Source: Ochrobactrum teleogrylli (GTDB lineage: Bacteria; Pseudomonadota; Alphaproteobacteria; Rhizobiales; Rhizobiaceae). From it: 64,000 nucleotides of DNA. The position numbers and the translations under genes are program-made. Below, piece by piece: positions 8,909 to 17,329 of this stretch. Below the pieces are notes generated by a model, which saw nothing but the letters and a program-made list of their open reading frames with translations, was not told where the DNA came from and searched no databases. The stretch spans positions 1-64,000 of the forward strand of contig NZ_VEWL01000012.1 of NCBI RefSeq assembly GCF_006376685.1, written 5' to 3'. How positions within the stretch are numbered: position 1 is the stretch's first letter; each line of letters starts with the position of its first letter.

Positions 8909-9829
8909 TCATTTCGTTGTGACAAAACGATCCAGTTTGCCGAGTGTCTCCATCCCCAGCTCGATCGCTCCGAAGCCCTTGGCATCCTGGAATTCAGCCG
9001 CTGTACTGAAGACCATTCCCAGGGTCACTTTCGTAAACCCGTCCTGATCCTCGAACGCGGCCCATGCATCGGCATGTTTCGGCCCGTTCTCACCCCACAA
9101 AAGCGTATAGCCCAGCCGTTCCTCCGGCCTGACCTCACAATAGCGGTGGTGGTTCGGATAGGCTGTGCCGTCCGGGCCGATCATGTCGAAAACCCATTCG
9201 CCGCCCTGACGAAGATCGATCCTCTTTGTGCGACACGAAAAACCTTCCGGCCCCCACCAAAGCGGCAACGTCTCGGGGTTCATCCATGCCTTCCAGACAA
9301 CCGCTCGCGGCGCCCGTATGATTTTCTGCAACACCATGGTGCGCTCGGCGGCTTGTGCCAGATTGTCTAGACCCGCGCCGAAGCCTTCGCTATAGCCCGC
9401 CTCCATATTCCCGGCCAGCGAAGACAGCTGAACCGTCACCGCCACACTGCTGCGTTCTCCCTTATCGGCAAAGGTGGCCGTGACCAATGCTGCCGATTGC
9501 TTCACGCCTTCGCTGGAGATCACTTCGTAATTCACGCTGCGCAACGCGGGCTGCAATTCGAGCCAGCCACATTCGCAGCGAATGTCGGGCTGACCTTTCA
9601 CCCTGCATAGCGAAACCTCGCGACCGCCGATCCGGGTGTCGGCTTCCAGAAATTCCACTTCGACGGCAGAGTTTGGCGCAGCCCAGACCGCCCGTGCGGC
9701 GGGAGCGGTCCACGCCTGCCACAGAACGGATACCGGCGCCGCCACGTTCCGCTCAAAGGTAAGCGTTGCAAAACGACTGTCATCTGTTGCCGCTACGCCC
9801 ATGCTACCGGGCTTCTCAATCCGTGTCAT
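8909..9829 (-). CDS. tandem SRPBCC (AHSA1-like) domain protein
   Basis: A 306-residue protein made of two START-like SRPBCC domains. The first is at about 20-140 (FERNVAAPVSVLWQAWT...) and the second at about 165-305 (KIIRAPRAVVWKAWMNPE, LPLWWGPEGF). Single-domain relatives are ligand-binding proteins commonly paired with ArsR regulators. Its start codon (9829) overlaps the ArsR gene by 14 bp, and its GGAGGAG site lies inside that gene, so the two are translationally coupled. The ligand is unknown. The duplicated domain is less usual than the one-domain form. Confidence 0.85.
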   Translation of the reverse strand: MTRIEKPGSMGVAATDDSRFATLTFERNVAAPVSVLWQAWTAPAARAVWAAPNSAVEVEFLEADTRIGGREVSLCRVKGQPDIRCECGWLELQPALRSVNYEVISSEGVKQSAALVTATFADKGERSSVAVTVQLSSLAGNMEAGYSEGFGAGLDNLAQAAERTMVLQKIIRAPRAVVWKAWMNPETLPLWWGPEGFSCRTKRIDLRQGGEWVFDMIGPDGTAYPNHHRYCEVRPEERLGYTLLWGENGPKHADAWAAFEDQDGFTKVTLGMVFSTAAEFQDAKGFGAIELGMETLGKLDRFVTTK

Positions 9830-10166
9830 TCTTGCGCTCCTCCATCACATTCATCACAAACGCATCCAGCCGATCCAGACGTGCTTCCCAAATGGCGCGC
9901 TGTTCATCCATCCAACTGCGCGCTGGCTCCATAGCTTCAGGGCGGATAGCGCAAGTGCGTATTCGTCCATCCTTCGATGACACGATCAAACCAGCCTCTT
10001 CCAGCACGGAAAGGTGTCGCATCACCGTCGGCAGGCGCAGCCCCGTCGGACCAGCCAATTCCGTCACCGCTGACGGCCCACCAGCCAAACGGGTCAGGAT
10101 CGACCGTCGTGTCGGGTCTGCCAACGCGTGGAACAATAATGAAAGATCTGGATCATGCTTAGCCAT
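9816..10166 (-). CDS. ArsR/SmtB family transcriptional regulator
   Basis: A 116-residue winged-helix regulator (LFHALADPTRRSILTRLAGG, then LPTVMRHLSVLEEAGLI as the recognition region). It lacks the ELCVC-type metal site of arsenic sensors. It belongs to the sub-group that forms operons with AHSA1/SRPBCC proteins, as here. Regulation of its own operon is the usual arrangement. No clear operator was identified apart from AT-rich DNA upstream of 10166. Confidence 0.87.
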   Translation of the reverse strand: MAKHDPDLSLLFHALADPTRRSILTRLAGGPSAVTELAGPTGLRLPTVMRHLSVLEEAGLIVSSKDGRIRTCAIRPEAMEPARSWMDEQRAIWEARLDRLDAFVMNVMEERKNDTD

Positions 10167-10195
10167 ATTGCTAACTATTCAGATATCGGAACAAT

Positions 10196-10239
10196 GCGCA
10201 AGAGAAAACTTCGCCAATCAGCTAAGTTTTCTCTTGCGC
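10196..10239. repeat. perfect 16-bp inverted repeat (hairpin)
   Basis: The arms GCGCAAGAGAAAACTT (10196-10211) and AAGTTTTCTCTTGCGC (10224-10239) are exact reverse complements around a 12-nt loop. The element lies between the 3' end of the I78-type gene and the ArsR promoter, both on the minus strand. It could terminate the lipoprotein transcript, although no T-run follows, or act as a regulator site. It may also be a remnant of a small mobile repeat. Confidence 0.75.
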
Positions 10240-10270
10240 TGTTACTTTGCGTCCCGGCTATGAGAAACAG

Positions 10271-10576
10271 CTAGCCGCAATATGCGCGACTGATTTTGCC
10301 GGTCGTGGCGTCTGTTTCGATGGTGATGCGCTCCTGCCTGAAATCCATTGTAACCGGGTCGCCGGGCTTCACTTGGCGGACGATGGTTGCGCCTGTCAGC
10401 TGCATGGCGGCGTCGTCGGTAAGTCTATCCATGCCAGCGAGGGTTTCTGCGACATCTTTTTTGCAAATTCCAGCCTGAGCTTCGGGCGCAGCCGGGACTT
10501 GTTCTTTTTGACATGCGGATACCGCAAGCACCAACACCGCACCGGACAACAAAAATGAGCGACGCATGAAATCCAT
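10271..10576 (-). CDS. lipoprotein with I78-type peptidase-inhibitor domain
   Basis: A roughly 101-residue protein with a lipoprotein signal (hydrophobic stretch ending in VSAC, Cys about residue 21). The C-terminal domain reads VRQVKPGDPVTMDFRQERI...GKISRAYCG, matching the Inhibitor_I78 family pattern (PG-x-VTMDxRxxR and a terminal CG). It would be anchored in the cell envelope and might inhibit serine proteases. That activity is known only for some family members. I use ATG 10576, preceded by AAGGA at about 10 nt; a TTG at 10582 is also possible. It is transcribed alone. Confidence 0.78.
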   Translation of the reverse strand: MDFMRRSFLLSGAVLVLAVSACQKEQVPAAPEAQAGICKKDVAETLAGMDRLTDDAAMQLTGATIVRQVKPGDPVTMDFRQERITIETDATTGKISRAYCG

Positions 10577-10766
10577 GATCAAGATATCCTTTCAGAACGA
10601 ACCATCTGCCACCGGAATAGCGCTATTGCGAAACACCAGCAGCCTTATGACCGTTGATAATCTCGCTCAGATGACTGGAACCTGAACGCAGGACGATTTC
10701 CTGTTGGCGCAGCAAATCAGTATCGATATGTTTTGCCGGAATAGCGATCGGTATCAGGATGGAACT

Positions 10767-12323
10767 ATGAACCTGCATAATGGAAGCATATGGGCGCGGT
10801 TCCGCTCTGCCTTGCTCCCATTTATCATATGGCTTCTGCTTAATCTTCTGGTAATCGGCGGCCTTGCAGTCTATCAGCGATCCGAATTGTTGTCCGAACT
10901 CCAGGCAGCCAGTTTCACGTTACATCGTGAAGCTTCTCAACGTGCGGTTCAGCATGATGCCCATTTGACTGCGCTTTCGACGATAGCGCAATCCAAGGTG
11001 CGGACTGCCGAACTCTCACAAGACGACGTGTTTCTCGAAGTCGCTACGACCATCACACGTTTCTATCCACGGATCGATGAAATTCAACTTGTGCCGATCG
11101 ACCCGTCAGCGCCTGTCACTGGCACAAGACGGCTGGAACCGGAGCTGACCGCAACCATACGAGCGGCGGCACTTTCATCGAGCGGCATTCCGAAATTGAT
11201 CACACCAGCGGCGCGTCCCGGGCATTACATGATTGTAAAGCGCAGCCCGAATAACGACGATCCCCACGATGGGCTGGCGCTATCGATAAATGCTGACGCC
11301 CTGATCAGCTCGGACGATGCATTCTGGCGTCGCAGCGGTGTTGCGCGCCGACTTCTGATGCCGGATGGAACAATTCTTTTCAGCAACCCAGTATCATTTG
11401 GCGCAGCGCTCTTTTCCAAGCAATTGGGAAGCGCCTCTCAACCGCTTCTTTTCGAAACTGCCATGAATGTGGGATGGGCGGCTCTGCTGCCTCTGGACCA
11501 GTTGATTCCGATCCTCGTTCTCACAAACCTGCTTTTCTTCGGGGGGCTGGTCATCATTCGCCAAATCAAACGCACACGCCATGCGGAGCGTCGCGCCGAA
11601 CTGAGCGGCCTTGAAGCCCGCCTGGCCCATGCATCGCGCGTCAACACGATGGGTGAAATGGCAAGCGGCATGGCGCATGAATTGACGCAGCCGCTGACGG
11701 CGCTTCTCGCTGGGGCGCAGGCCGGACGCCGCCTGTTGAGCCGCAACAACACAACAGCGCTTGCGAGTGCGCTTGACGATATGGTGGATCAGGCGCGCCG
11801 CGCGTCGGCCATTCTGGATCGGTTGCGCAACTGGTCGCGTCCGCAACGCAGGGAAAACATCAAAGCCGACCTGCGCCTTTCACTGCAAAATGTACAAACC
11901 TTGCTGGCCTCAGAAGCAAAACGGCAAAGTGTCGGGTTAGACCTCCTGATGCCTGAAAGCCCTTTGTTGGCCGCAGTAGACCCGGTGGAAATGGAGCAGG
12001 TAATGTTCAATCTTCTGCGCAACGCCATCGAGTCTTTTCGTGACACCGACGATGATCGTGATCGGCACGTAACAGCGTCGCTTAAAACGGAAGGAACCAT
12101 GGCGGTTCTGGAGGTTCAGGATAACGGCACAGGTGTCGCGCCCGAACTGCTGCCTCGCCTTTTCACGCCGTTTACGACAACCCGCCCCGAGGGGACCGGC
12201 CTTGGACTTGCGCTGAGCCAACGTCTGGTTGAACGCTTCGGCGGCGAGATTTCCTATATCCCACAGGAACACGGCGCGCTATTTCGCGTGGTGCTTCCGA
12301 TGGCTGCCGACAGAGAAAGTTGA
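10767..12323 (+). CDS. membrane sensor histidine kinase
   Basis: A 518-residue kinase with a transmembrane segment at about 15-36 and a periplasmic sensing region of roughly 190 residues. A second membrane segment (LIPILVLTNLLFFGGLVII) and the kinase core follow. The phosphoacceptor is H304 in MASGMAHELTQP. The N box (VMFNLLRNAIES), the DNGTG and the GTGLGLALSQ boxes follow. The sensor domain is not one I recognise. ATG 10767 is chosen because AGGA lies 7 nt upstream; a TTG at 10704 has no site. The response regulator gene begins 5 bp after its stop, so they form one two-component system. Confidence 0.9.
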   Translation: MNLHNGSIWARFRSALLPFIIWLLLNLLVIGGLAVYQRSELLSELQAASFTLHREASQRAVQHDAHLTALSTIAQSKVRTAELSQDDVFLEVATTITRFYPRIDEIQLVPIDPSAPVTGTRRLEPELTATIRAAALSSSGIPKLITPAARPGHYMIVKRSPNNDDPHDGLALSINADALISSDDAFWRRSGVARRLLMPDGTILFSNPVSFGAALFSKQLGSASQPLLFETAMNVGWAALLPLDQLIPILVLTNLLFFGGLVIIRQIKRTRHAERRAELSGLEARLAHASRVNTMGEMASGMAHELTQPLTALLAGAQAGRRLLSRNNTTALASALDDMVDQARRASAILDRLRNWSRPQRRENIKADLRLSLQNVQTLLASEAKRQSVGLDLLMPESPLLAAVDPVEMEQVMFNLLRNAIESFRDTDDDRDRHVTASLKTEGTMAVLEVQDNGTGVAPELLPRLFTPFTTTRPEGTGLGLALSQRLVERFGGEISYIPQEHGALFRVVLPMAADRES

Positions 12324-12328
12324 AATTA

Positions 12329-12937
12329 ATGGTTCAGCCTGTTTACCTCGTCGATGACGATGCAGCAGTCAGAAAGGCCCTCAGCCTTCTGCTCTCGACC
12401 ATAGATATCGAGGTTAAAACTTTTGCCGATCCGTCTGCATTTCTGGCGCAATTGCCACGACTGACGCCCGGATGCCTGATTTTCGACATTCGTATGCCGG
12501 TGATGACGGGCCTTAAACTGCAGGAGGTTTTGGCTGCGCAGGAAATCGACTGGCCTGTGATCATTATTTCCGGCCATGGCGACATCGAAGCCTGTCGCCG
12601 CGCTTTTCGCAATGGCGCTGTAGATTATCTATCCAAACCCGTCGATGAGCAGGACCTGATCGATGCGATCCAGAAAGCCCAGCAATTGCTGGACCACAAG
12701 CTGGGCAGCAAGGCGCTGAGAGCCGAAACGCTTGCCTTGCTCGATATGTTGACAGCACGCGAGCGCGAGGTGCTGGACCGTATTGCGCAAGGCTTCACCA
12801 CCCGGCAGATTGCGGATGGTCTTGGGTTATCTCCACGCACCATCGACAGTCACCGTGCAGCCATTGGCGTGAAACTGGGCACCACATCGCAAGCGGAAAT
12901 GACTCGCCTGTGGCTCGAAGGAAGTGCAAATCCGTAG
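12329..12937 (+). CDS. FixJ/NarL-type response regulator
   Basis: A 202-residue regulator. The receiver domain contains the acidic pair in VDDD, the phospho-acceptor D53 in IFDIRMP, and the conserved Lys in YLSKPV. A LuxR-type helix-turn-helix follows (LTAREREVLDRIAQG, LSPRTIDSHRAAIG). It is partner to the upstream kinase. Its stop codon lies inside an inverted repeat (12930-12947) that I take as its own binding site for activating the downstream secreted-protein gene. Confidence 0.92.
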   Translation: MVQPVYLVDDDAAVRKALSLLLSTIDIEVKTFADPSAFLAQLPRLTPGCLIFDIRMPVMTGLKLQEVLAAQEIDWPVIIISGHGDIEACRRAFRNGAVDYLSKPVDEQDLIDAIQKAQQLLDHKLGSKALRAETLALLDMLTAREREVLDRIAQGFTTRQIADGLGLSPRTIDSHRAAIGVKLGTTSQAEMTRLWLEGSANP

Positions 12938-12968
12938 AACTACGGATAAGATCGCAAAGGCTACGGAT
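12930..12968. promoter_or_regulatory. inverted repeat plus third half-site upstream of the HbpS/GlcG-like gene
   Basis: ATCCGTAG (12930-12937), a 2-nt gap, and CTACGGAT (12940-12947) form a perfect 8-bp-arm palindrome. CTACGGAT occurs again at 12961-12968, exactly 21 bp (two helical turns) further on. The array overlaps the regulator stop codon and precedes the next gene by about 55 bp. It is a plausible dimer-plus-half-site operator for the LuxR-type regulator. The binding is inferred. Confidence 0.68.
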
Positions 12969-13022
12969 TCAGTTTCAGGGCGGGCAGAGTTAGATCACAC
13001 CCATCGAAACCGAGGAACGACC

Positions 13023-13505
13023 ATGATCCGCAAACTTGCTATTATCGCTCTGTCGCTGGCTCCGGCTACCGCTTTCGCTCAGACCCTTCCCACGACGCCC
13101 TATCTGCCGCTCGATCTGGCAACCAAAGCCGCTCAGGCTGCACTCGATGCATGTGTCGCCAAGGGCAACAATGTGAGCGTCGCAGTTGTTGCGCGTGATG
13201 GATCGACGAAGGTGCTGCTGAAAGCCGATCTTTCCGGCCCGCACACTGGCAACAGCGCTACAGGAAAAGCGTTCACGGCGGCAGCTCTTGGCCGTGACTC
13301 CGGCGAACTCGCAGAATTTATCGCGTCGAAGCCAGCCAATAGCGGCATGCGGGATATGGATTCACGCTTCGTCATCCAGGCGGGCGGGCTGCCGATCAAG
13401 ATCGGCGATGCGCTAGTGGGCGGAATTGGCGTCGGCGGCGCACCGTCGGGCGCAACGGATGCCGAATGCGCACTTGCCGGTATCCAGGCAATCGTTGCAA
13501 AATAA
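13023..13505 (+). CDS. secreted HbpS/GlcG-like (DUF336) protein
   Basis: A 160-residue protein with a signal peptide (MIRKLAIIALSLAPATAFA, cleavage near AFA-Q) and a single GlcG/HbpS-type domain. The domain shows LAAQAALDACVAKG-like helix content, VAVVARDGSTKVLLKAD, and a C-terminal glycine-rich LVGGIGVGGAPSG. Members of this fold include the haem-binding HbpS and the orphan GlcG. HbpS is known to modulate a two-component sensor in Streptomyces. Its position next to a kinase/regulator pair is therefore suggestive of an accessory sensor or a target. GAGG lies 7-8 nt before ATG 13023. Confidence 0.82.
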   Translation: MIRKLAIIALSLAPATAFAQTLPTTPYLPLDLATKAAQAALDACVAKGNNVSVAVVARDGSTKVLLKADLSGPHTGNSATGKAFTAAALGRDSGELAEFIASKPANSGMRDMDSRFVIQAGGLPIKIGDALVGGIGVGGAPSGATDAECALAGIQAIVAK

Positions 13506-13515
13506 AGAACAGTCG

Positions 13516-13544
13516 GGGCCGCAGCTAAGCGGCCCTAATCTTTT
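13516..13544 (+). terminator. rho-independent terminator
   Basis: The stem GGGCCGC / GCGGCCC with a 6-nt loop is followed by TAATCTTTT, just after the HbpS/GlcG-like gene. Confidence 0.8.
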
Positions 13545-13639
13545 CTGGCAGGTGAGCCACTGTTGCCTTGAAACAAGGTTCCTTTTCATAGATGAAAGCG
13601 GGATAATCCGCGCCTACGGACTCTGAACGGGAAACTTTG

Positions 13640-14047
13640 ATGACTGTTACGATTTACCACAATCCGAAATGTGGCACCTCTCGCAACACACTGGCTATGA
13701 TCCGCGCCAGCGGAGAAGAGCCGGTCATCATCGAATATGTTCAAAATCCGCCTTCACGCGAACGACTTGCTGAGTTGCTCACCGCAATGCAGATGACACC
13801 CCGCCAGCTCCTTCGGGAAAAAGGCACGCCCTATGCAGAATTGGACCTCTCCGATCCAAAATGGACGGATGATGAGCTGATCGATTTCATGATGGCGCAT
13901 CCGATCCTGATCAATCGCCCGATCGTTGAAACGCCACTTGGCGCCAAACTCTGCCGTCCATCAGAACTGGTCCTCGATATTCTCGAAAGCCCGATTGCGT
14001 CCTTTACCAAGGAAGACGGCGAACAGATCACCTATCAAAGAAAATAA
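13640..14047 (+). CDS. arsC: glutaredoxin-dependent arsenate reductase
   Basis: A 135-residue ArsC-family thioredoxin-fold protein that reduces arsenate to arsenite with glutaredoxin/GSH. The catalytic Cys is C11 in HNPKCGTSRNTL. The three arginines that bind arsenate in the E. coli enzyme have counterparts at TPRQLLR, INRPIV and LCRPSE. Start ATG 13640 rather than the TTG 3 nt earlier. No ars operon partners are adjacent, so it stands alone. Some family members (YffB/Spx-like) are not arsenate reductases, but the full Cys/Arg set supports this one. Confidence 0.86.
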   Translation: MTVTIYHNPKCGTSRNTLAMIRASGEEPVIIEYVQNPPSRERLAELLTAMQMTPRQLLREKGTPYAELDLSDPKWTDDELIDFMMAHPILINRPIVETPLGAKLCRPSELVLDILESPIASFTKEDGEQITYQRK

Positions 14048-14386
14048 CGGTCAACGTCGAACGTTGCTGAAGCCATGCCGGATTTGTGCGACATTTCACC
14101 CGAGCATCTTGATAAAAAAAGCCACTTTGGTACTAAAAGAAGGCCATTACACAATCAGGATGTGATCAAGAATTTTGATATGACGAATATTTTTCAAATC
14201 TTGCTCAATATTTCCAACGGTTTGAAGAATGTGTCGGCATTTCCTCTCATGATGGATGCCAGATCAGACGATGCCATTGGGTTGCTGCACATCTAGGTTT
14301 GCAGCGACCCCGACACTCCCATCACTAAGAAACATCTAGTTCGCACTGGCAGGGCCAGTCGTTCTTTTCAACGTTTGGGTTTTTAA
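14048..14386. other. 339-bp intergenic stretch without a convincing gene
   Basis: This AT-richer segment holds only short open frames without ribosome sites or protein-like composition. A 6-bp hairpin ACTGGC-AGG-GCCAGT (14345-14359) followed by CGTTCTTTT may be a weak terminator. It lies only about 28 bp before the next start codon and could equally be a leader structure. Confidence 0.5.
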
Positions 14387-15112
14387 ATGGCTATCTGGAC
14401 TGAGTTGGCGCGCGCCGGCAATGCCGCTGGCGACGAAATATTGTTGCGACAAAGAGGCGATATCTACGAAATTCGATATAACGGGTTGGAATTGATGTCG
14501 AACGTCAATTTCCAATCGGAGATTTTTCTCGCTGAACGTTCACTGCGCTTCCTAAATCACACGCCCAAGAGAATTCTCATCGGTGGGCTTGGCATGGGTT
14601 TCACGCTTCGAGCAGCGCTCGATTTTGTTCCGCAGGACGCGCAGATAACCGTGTGTGAACTCGTTCCTGAAATTGTCGAATGGAACCGTTCCCTCATCGG
14701 TCATCTGGCCGACCATCCAATTCGGGATCATCGTGTTGAACTTCAGGTTGGCGACGTCATGGAGACGTTACGACAGCGGCCCGCGGCATATGATTTGATT
14801 TTGATGGATACCGATAATGGTCCTGATTTTCTCGTAAGAGAACAGAACAATGCGATTTATTCTGGAAGCGGCCTCGCCGTCCTGGGAAGAGCTCTGATCC
14901 CGACAGGGGCGGCAAGTTTCTGGTCGGCAACCACATCGTCAAAGTTCGAGAGAATGCTTGATGCGGAACAGTGGAGCTGGAACCGTCACGATATATGCCT
15001 GATAGGTGGCAGAGCCGATGCATTTCATTATGTTTATTCTGTCAATCGAAGCGCAGAAACGGTTCTACAATCCCAAAAGAATAGCAGCCCGCGTCAACCA
15101 GTCAGCGCCTGA
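14387..15112 (+). CDS. spermidine-synthase-like SAM-binding-fold protein
   Basis: A 241-residue protein with the Rossmann-type core of the spermidine synthase/methyltransferase superfamily. It shows the glycine loop ILIGGLGMGFTLRAAL, the acidic end of strand 2 in TVCELVPEIVEWNR, and VGDV...YDLILMDTDNGP near strand 4. The aspartates of true polyamine synthases are only partly matched, since LMDTDNGP replaces the usual DxxDP. The product is uncertain. ATG 14387 follows an AT-rich leader. It is monocistronic, with a stem-loop after its stop (about 15123-15155). Confidence 0.75.
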   Translation: MAIWTELARAGNAAGDEILLRQRGDIYEIRYNGLELMSNVNFQSEIFLAERSLRFLNHTPKRILIGGLGMGFTLRAALDFVPQDAQITVCELVPEIVEWNRSLIGHLADHPIRDHRVELQVGDVMETLRQRPAAYDLILMDTDNGPDFLVREQNNAIYSGSGLAVLGRALIPTGAASFWSATTSSKFERMLDAEQWSWNRHDICLIGGRADAFHYVYSVNRSAETVLQSQKNSSPRQPVSA

Positions 15113-15136
15113 CAATTCCATAGGGAGGAAGGCGGC

Positions 15137-15283
15137 TTACCGCTGTCTTCCTTCCATCATCTGCATATCTCGCACTGCTGCAAAGGCGAGGTCGGCGAGC
15201 GGCCCGGTCGCAAATTCTACTTCCACAGTATAATACGCTAGGCGTTCAGCGCATCGGATGCTAAATCCTCCATAGAAAGACAT
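15137..15283 (-). CDS. candidate 48-residue protein (unrecognised)
   Basis: A minus-strand frame from ATG 15283 to TAA 15137 encodes 48 residues with protein-like composition in its second half (YYTVEVEFATGPLADLAFAA, then VRDMQMMEG). It overlaps the first bases of the DUF1643 gene on the opposite strand and has no clear ribosome site. It may be a real micro-gene, a decayed fragment of a longer protein, or chance. It is adjacent to a GGAAGGCGG/CCGCTGTCTTCC stem-loop. Confidence 0.25.
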   Translation of the reverse strand: MSFYGGFSIRCAERLAYYTVEVEFATGPLADLAFAAVRDMQMMEGRQR

Positions 15284-15857
15284 GACGACCACGGAAACTC
15301 GAGACGCAGCGATGATGAATCACGAATCCCATGACCCAGGCGGCAAGGTTCGCTTGAAGGTTAAACCGGAGATCAGAGGCGACGCAGTCTTTTCCGAATG
15401 CGGTCGATACCGTCGTCTTCTGACGCGCGAATGGGACGGTGGAGATAAAGACGGATATGTGCTCTGGATCGGCATGAACCCCAGCACTGCAGCCTATGAT
15501 GTGGACGATCCAACGGTTTTCAAAGAGCAGAAGTTTACGCGCCGCTGGGGCTACAGCCGCTATGTAAAATGCAACGTGATGGATTATCGCGCCACGCATC
15601 CAAAAATGTTGCTGGAAGAAGGTGTTGTTCCTTGCACCGAGGAGAATGTTCAGACAATTCTCGAACAGGCCAAACATGCAGCAATCGTGGTGATGGCCTA
15701 TGGATCACTGCACAAGAAGTTGGCGCATCATGGCGAGCTCATCACGAATGCGCTGCGCAACAACAATATTAAGCTCCATGCGCTGAAGATTACAAATAAT
15801 GGCTCGCCCGGCCACCCGCTTTATTTGAAGGATACGAGCGAATTGATCGCTTATTGA
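15282..15857 (+). CDS. DUF1643 family protein
   Basis: A 191-residue protein of the DUF1643 family. Recognisable are the YVLWIGMNPSTA motif followed by DDPTV, the TRRWGYSRYVKCNVMDYRAT segment, and the C-terminal GSPGHPLYL. The fold is thought to be uracil-DNA-glycosylase-like in related families, but no activity is established. AGAAAG precedes ATG 15282. It is transcribed alone. The length is typical. Confidence 0.82.
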   Translation: MTTTETRDAAMMNHESHDPGGKVRLKVKPEIRGDAVFSECGRYRRLLTREWDGGDKDGYVLWIGMNPSTAAYDVDDPTVFKEQKFTRRWGYSRYVKCNVMDYRATHPKMLLEEGVVPCTEENVQTILEQAKHAAIVVMAYGSLHKKLAHHGELITNALRNNNIKLHALKITNNGSPGHPLYLKDTSELIAY

Positions 15858-15958
15858 AACACGAACGATGTTCGGCTGGACACAAAAAATATTATCGATC
15901 CGGGGAGCGGTTGATGCGCAAAACCGGCACCACAGACCAACGATAGAAAGACGGAAAA

Positions 15959-17155
15959 TTGGCCAAGAACCCTCCCCGCAATCAGGCTGGTTTTGCAACG
16001 CGCGCGATCCATATCGGTCAGGAACCAGATCCTTTGACCGGAGCCGTGATCCCTCCGATCTACCATGCAACGACATATGTGCAGGACGGGATTGGAGCGA
16101 GCAAGGGTTTCGACTACACCCGCAGCGGCAATCCAACCCGAAATGGTCTGGAACGCTGCCTCGCAGACCTTGAAGGTGCAGAAGCCGCGTTCGTTTTTCC
16201 GAGCGGGCTTGCAGCAGCGGCGACATTAATTGAAGCGCTGCCGGCGGGATCGTCGATATTGGCGCATAACGATCTTTATGGCGGTGTCTATCGACTGCTT
16301 GCCGACGTCAAGCCGATCACGGCGGCGCATAATGTCAGTTTCGTGGATTTTTCCGACGAAGCCGCTCTTCGCCAGGCCGTCGCCGATCACAAGCCCGCTC
16401 TGCTCTGGTTTGAAACACCATCCAACCCAACGCTGCGCATCGTTGATCTTTCTCTGGTCGCAGAACTCGGCAACAAGGCTGGCGCGATTACGGTTTGCGA
16501 CAGCACCTTCTCCTCGCCAGCTGGCCAGCGCCCGATCGACTATGGAATTGATGTGGTCGTCCATTCGGCAACGAAAATGCTGAACGGGCATTCCGATCTT
16601 CTCGGCGGCGTGGTTGCGGTCTCTTCGAACGCTCCCGGCGGGTTTGCAGAACGCGTCAAATATTTGCAAAACGCGCTCGGTTCCGTGATGTCGCCGACCG
16701 ATTGCGCTCTTTTGCATCGCTCGCTGAAAACCTTGGAAATTCGCAGCATCCGGCAATCGGAAACCGCGCTGAAGCTTGCAACCCATCTCGAACAAAGAGC
16801 TCAAGAACTGGGGCTGACCAAGGTTGTATATCCCGGTCTGGAAAGCCACCCGCAGCATAAACTGGCGTCGGATCAGATGATCAATTTCGGTTGCGTCATC
16901 TCCATAGAAGTCGCAGGTGACCTTGCACGCGTCGAACGCATCTTGACTTCGACCCGCTATTTCCACTTCGCTGTCAGCCTCGGAAGTGTGGAAAGCCTCA
17001 TTCAGCATCCGTTTTCACTGACACATGCGGTGGTGCCAGAAGACCAGAAGAATGATCTGGGCATTGGCGCGCAGCTCATTCGCATCTCTATCGGTCTGGA
17101 AGACCCGGAAGATCTGGAAGCCGACCTTGTGCAGGCATTGATAAATAACCGCTGA
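15959..17155 (+). CDS. metC: cystathionine beta-lyase / gamma-synthase family PLP enzyme
   Basis: A 398-residue Cys/Met-metabolism PLP enzyme. The PLP-binding Lys lies in HSATKMLNGHSD. The active-site Tyr/Arg loop reads GFDYTRSGNPTRN, and LWFETPSNPTL is the strand that ends in the cofactor Asp region. It should cleave or form cystathionine in methionine biosynthesis, and metC-type lyase is the best guess from overall pattern. A TTG at 15959 is the only start that keeps the N-terminal domain complete, since an in-frame stop lies 15 nt upstream. An imperfect stem-loop after the gene may terminate it. Confidence 0.85.
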   Translation: MAKNPPRNQAGFATRAIHIGQEPDPLTGAVIPPIYHATTYVQDGIGASKGFDYTRSGNPTRNGLERCLADLEGAEAAFVFPSGLAAAATLIEALPAGSSILAHNDLYGGVYRLLADVKPITAAHNVSFVDFSDEAALRQAVADHKPALLWFETPSNPTLRIVDLSLVAELGNKAGAITVCDSTFSSPAGQRPIDYGIDVVVHSATKMLNGHSDLLGGVVAVSSNAPGGFAERVKYLQNALGSVMSPTDCALLHRSLKTLEIRSIRQSETALKLATHLEQRAQELGLTKVVYPGLESHPQHKLASDQMINFGCVISIEVAGDLARVERILTSTRYFHFAVSLGSVESLIQHPFSLTHAVVPEDQKNDLGIGAQLIRISIGLEDPEDLEADLVQALINNR

Positions 17156-17170
17156 TCGGTTTTTCGAATA

Positions 17171-17219
17171 GAAGCAAAGTAGCGAGGCGGCCCCAGCAAT
17201 CCGCCCGCCATTTTGCTTC
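17171..17219 (+). terminator. imperfect stem-loop, probable terminator of the PLP-lyase gene
   Basis: GAAGCAAA (17171) pairs with TTTGCTTC (ending 17219), and GCGAGGCGG pairs with CCGCCCGC inside it. It lies 15 bp after the stop codon. No strong T-run follows. Confidence 0.5.
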
Positions 17220-17270
17220 ACTGACAATTAAAACCCGCATTAGCGGCTCTGTGGGTGCATCGCACCTGTC

Positions 17271-17295
17271 GGAACATTATTCCAGCGAGACTGTT
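17271..17295 (+). promoter_or_regulatory. EcfG-type promoter, GGAAC-N17-GTT
   Basis: GGAAC at 17271-17275 and GTT at 17293-17295 with a 17-bp spacer match the alphaproteobacterial general-stress sigma consensus. It is 35 bp upstream of the Pro-rich secreted protein gene. Confidence 0.8.
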
Positions 17296-17329
17296 GATCT
17301 ACTCATCTTGCAGCGATGAGGATAGAGCA

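Noticed and set aside
14075-14296. 73-codon open frame in the gap after arsC
   Set aside because: No ribosome site, AT-rich, and no protein-like hydrophobic pattern or family resemblance.
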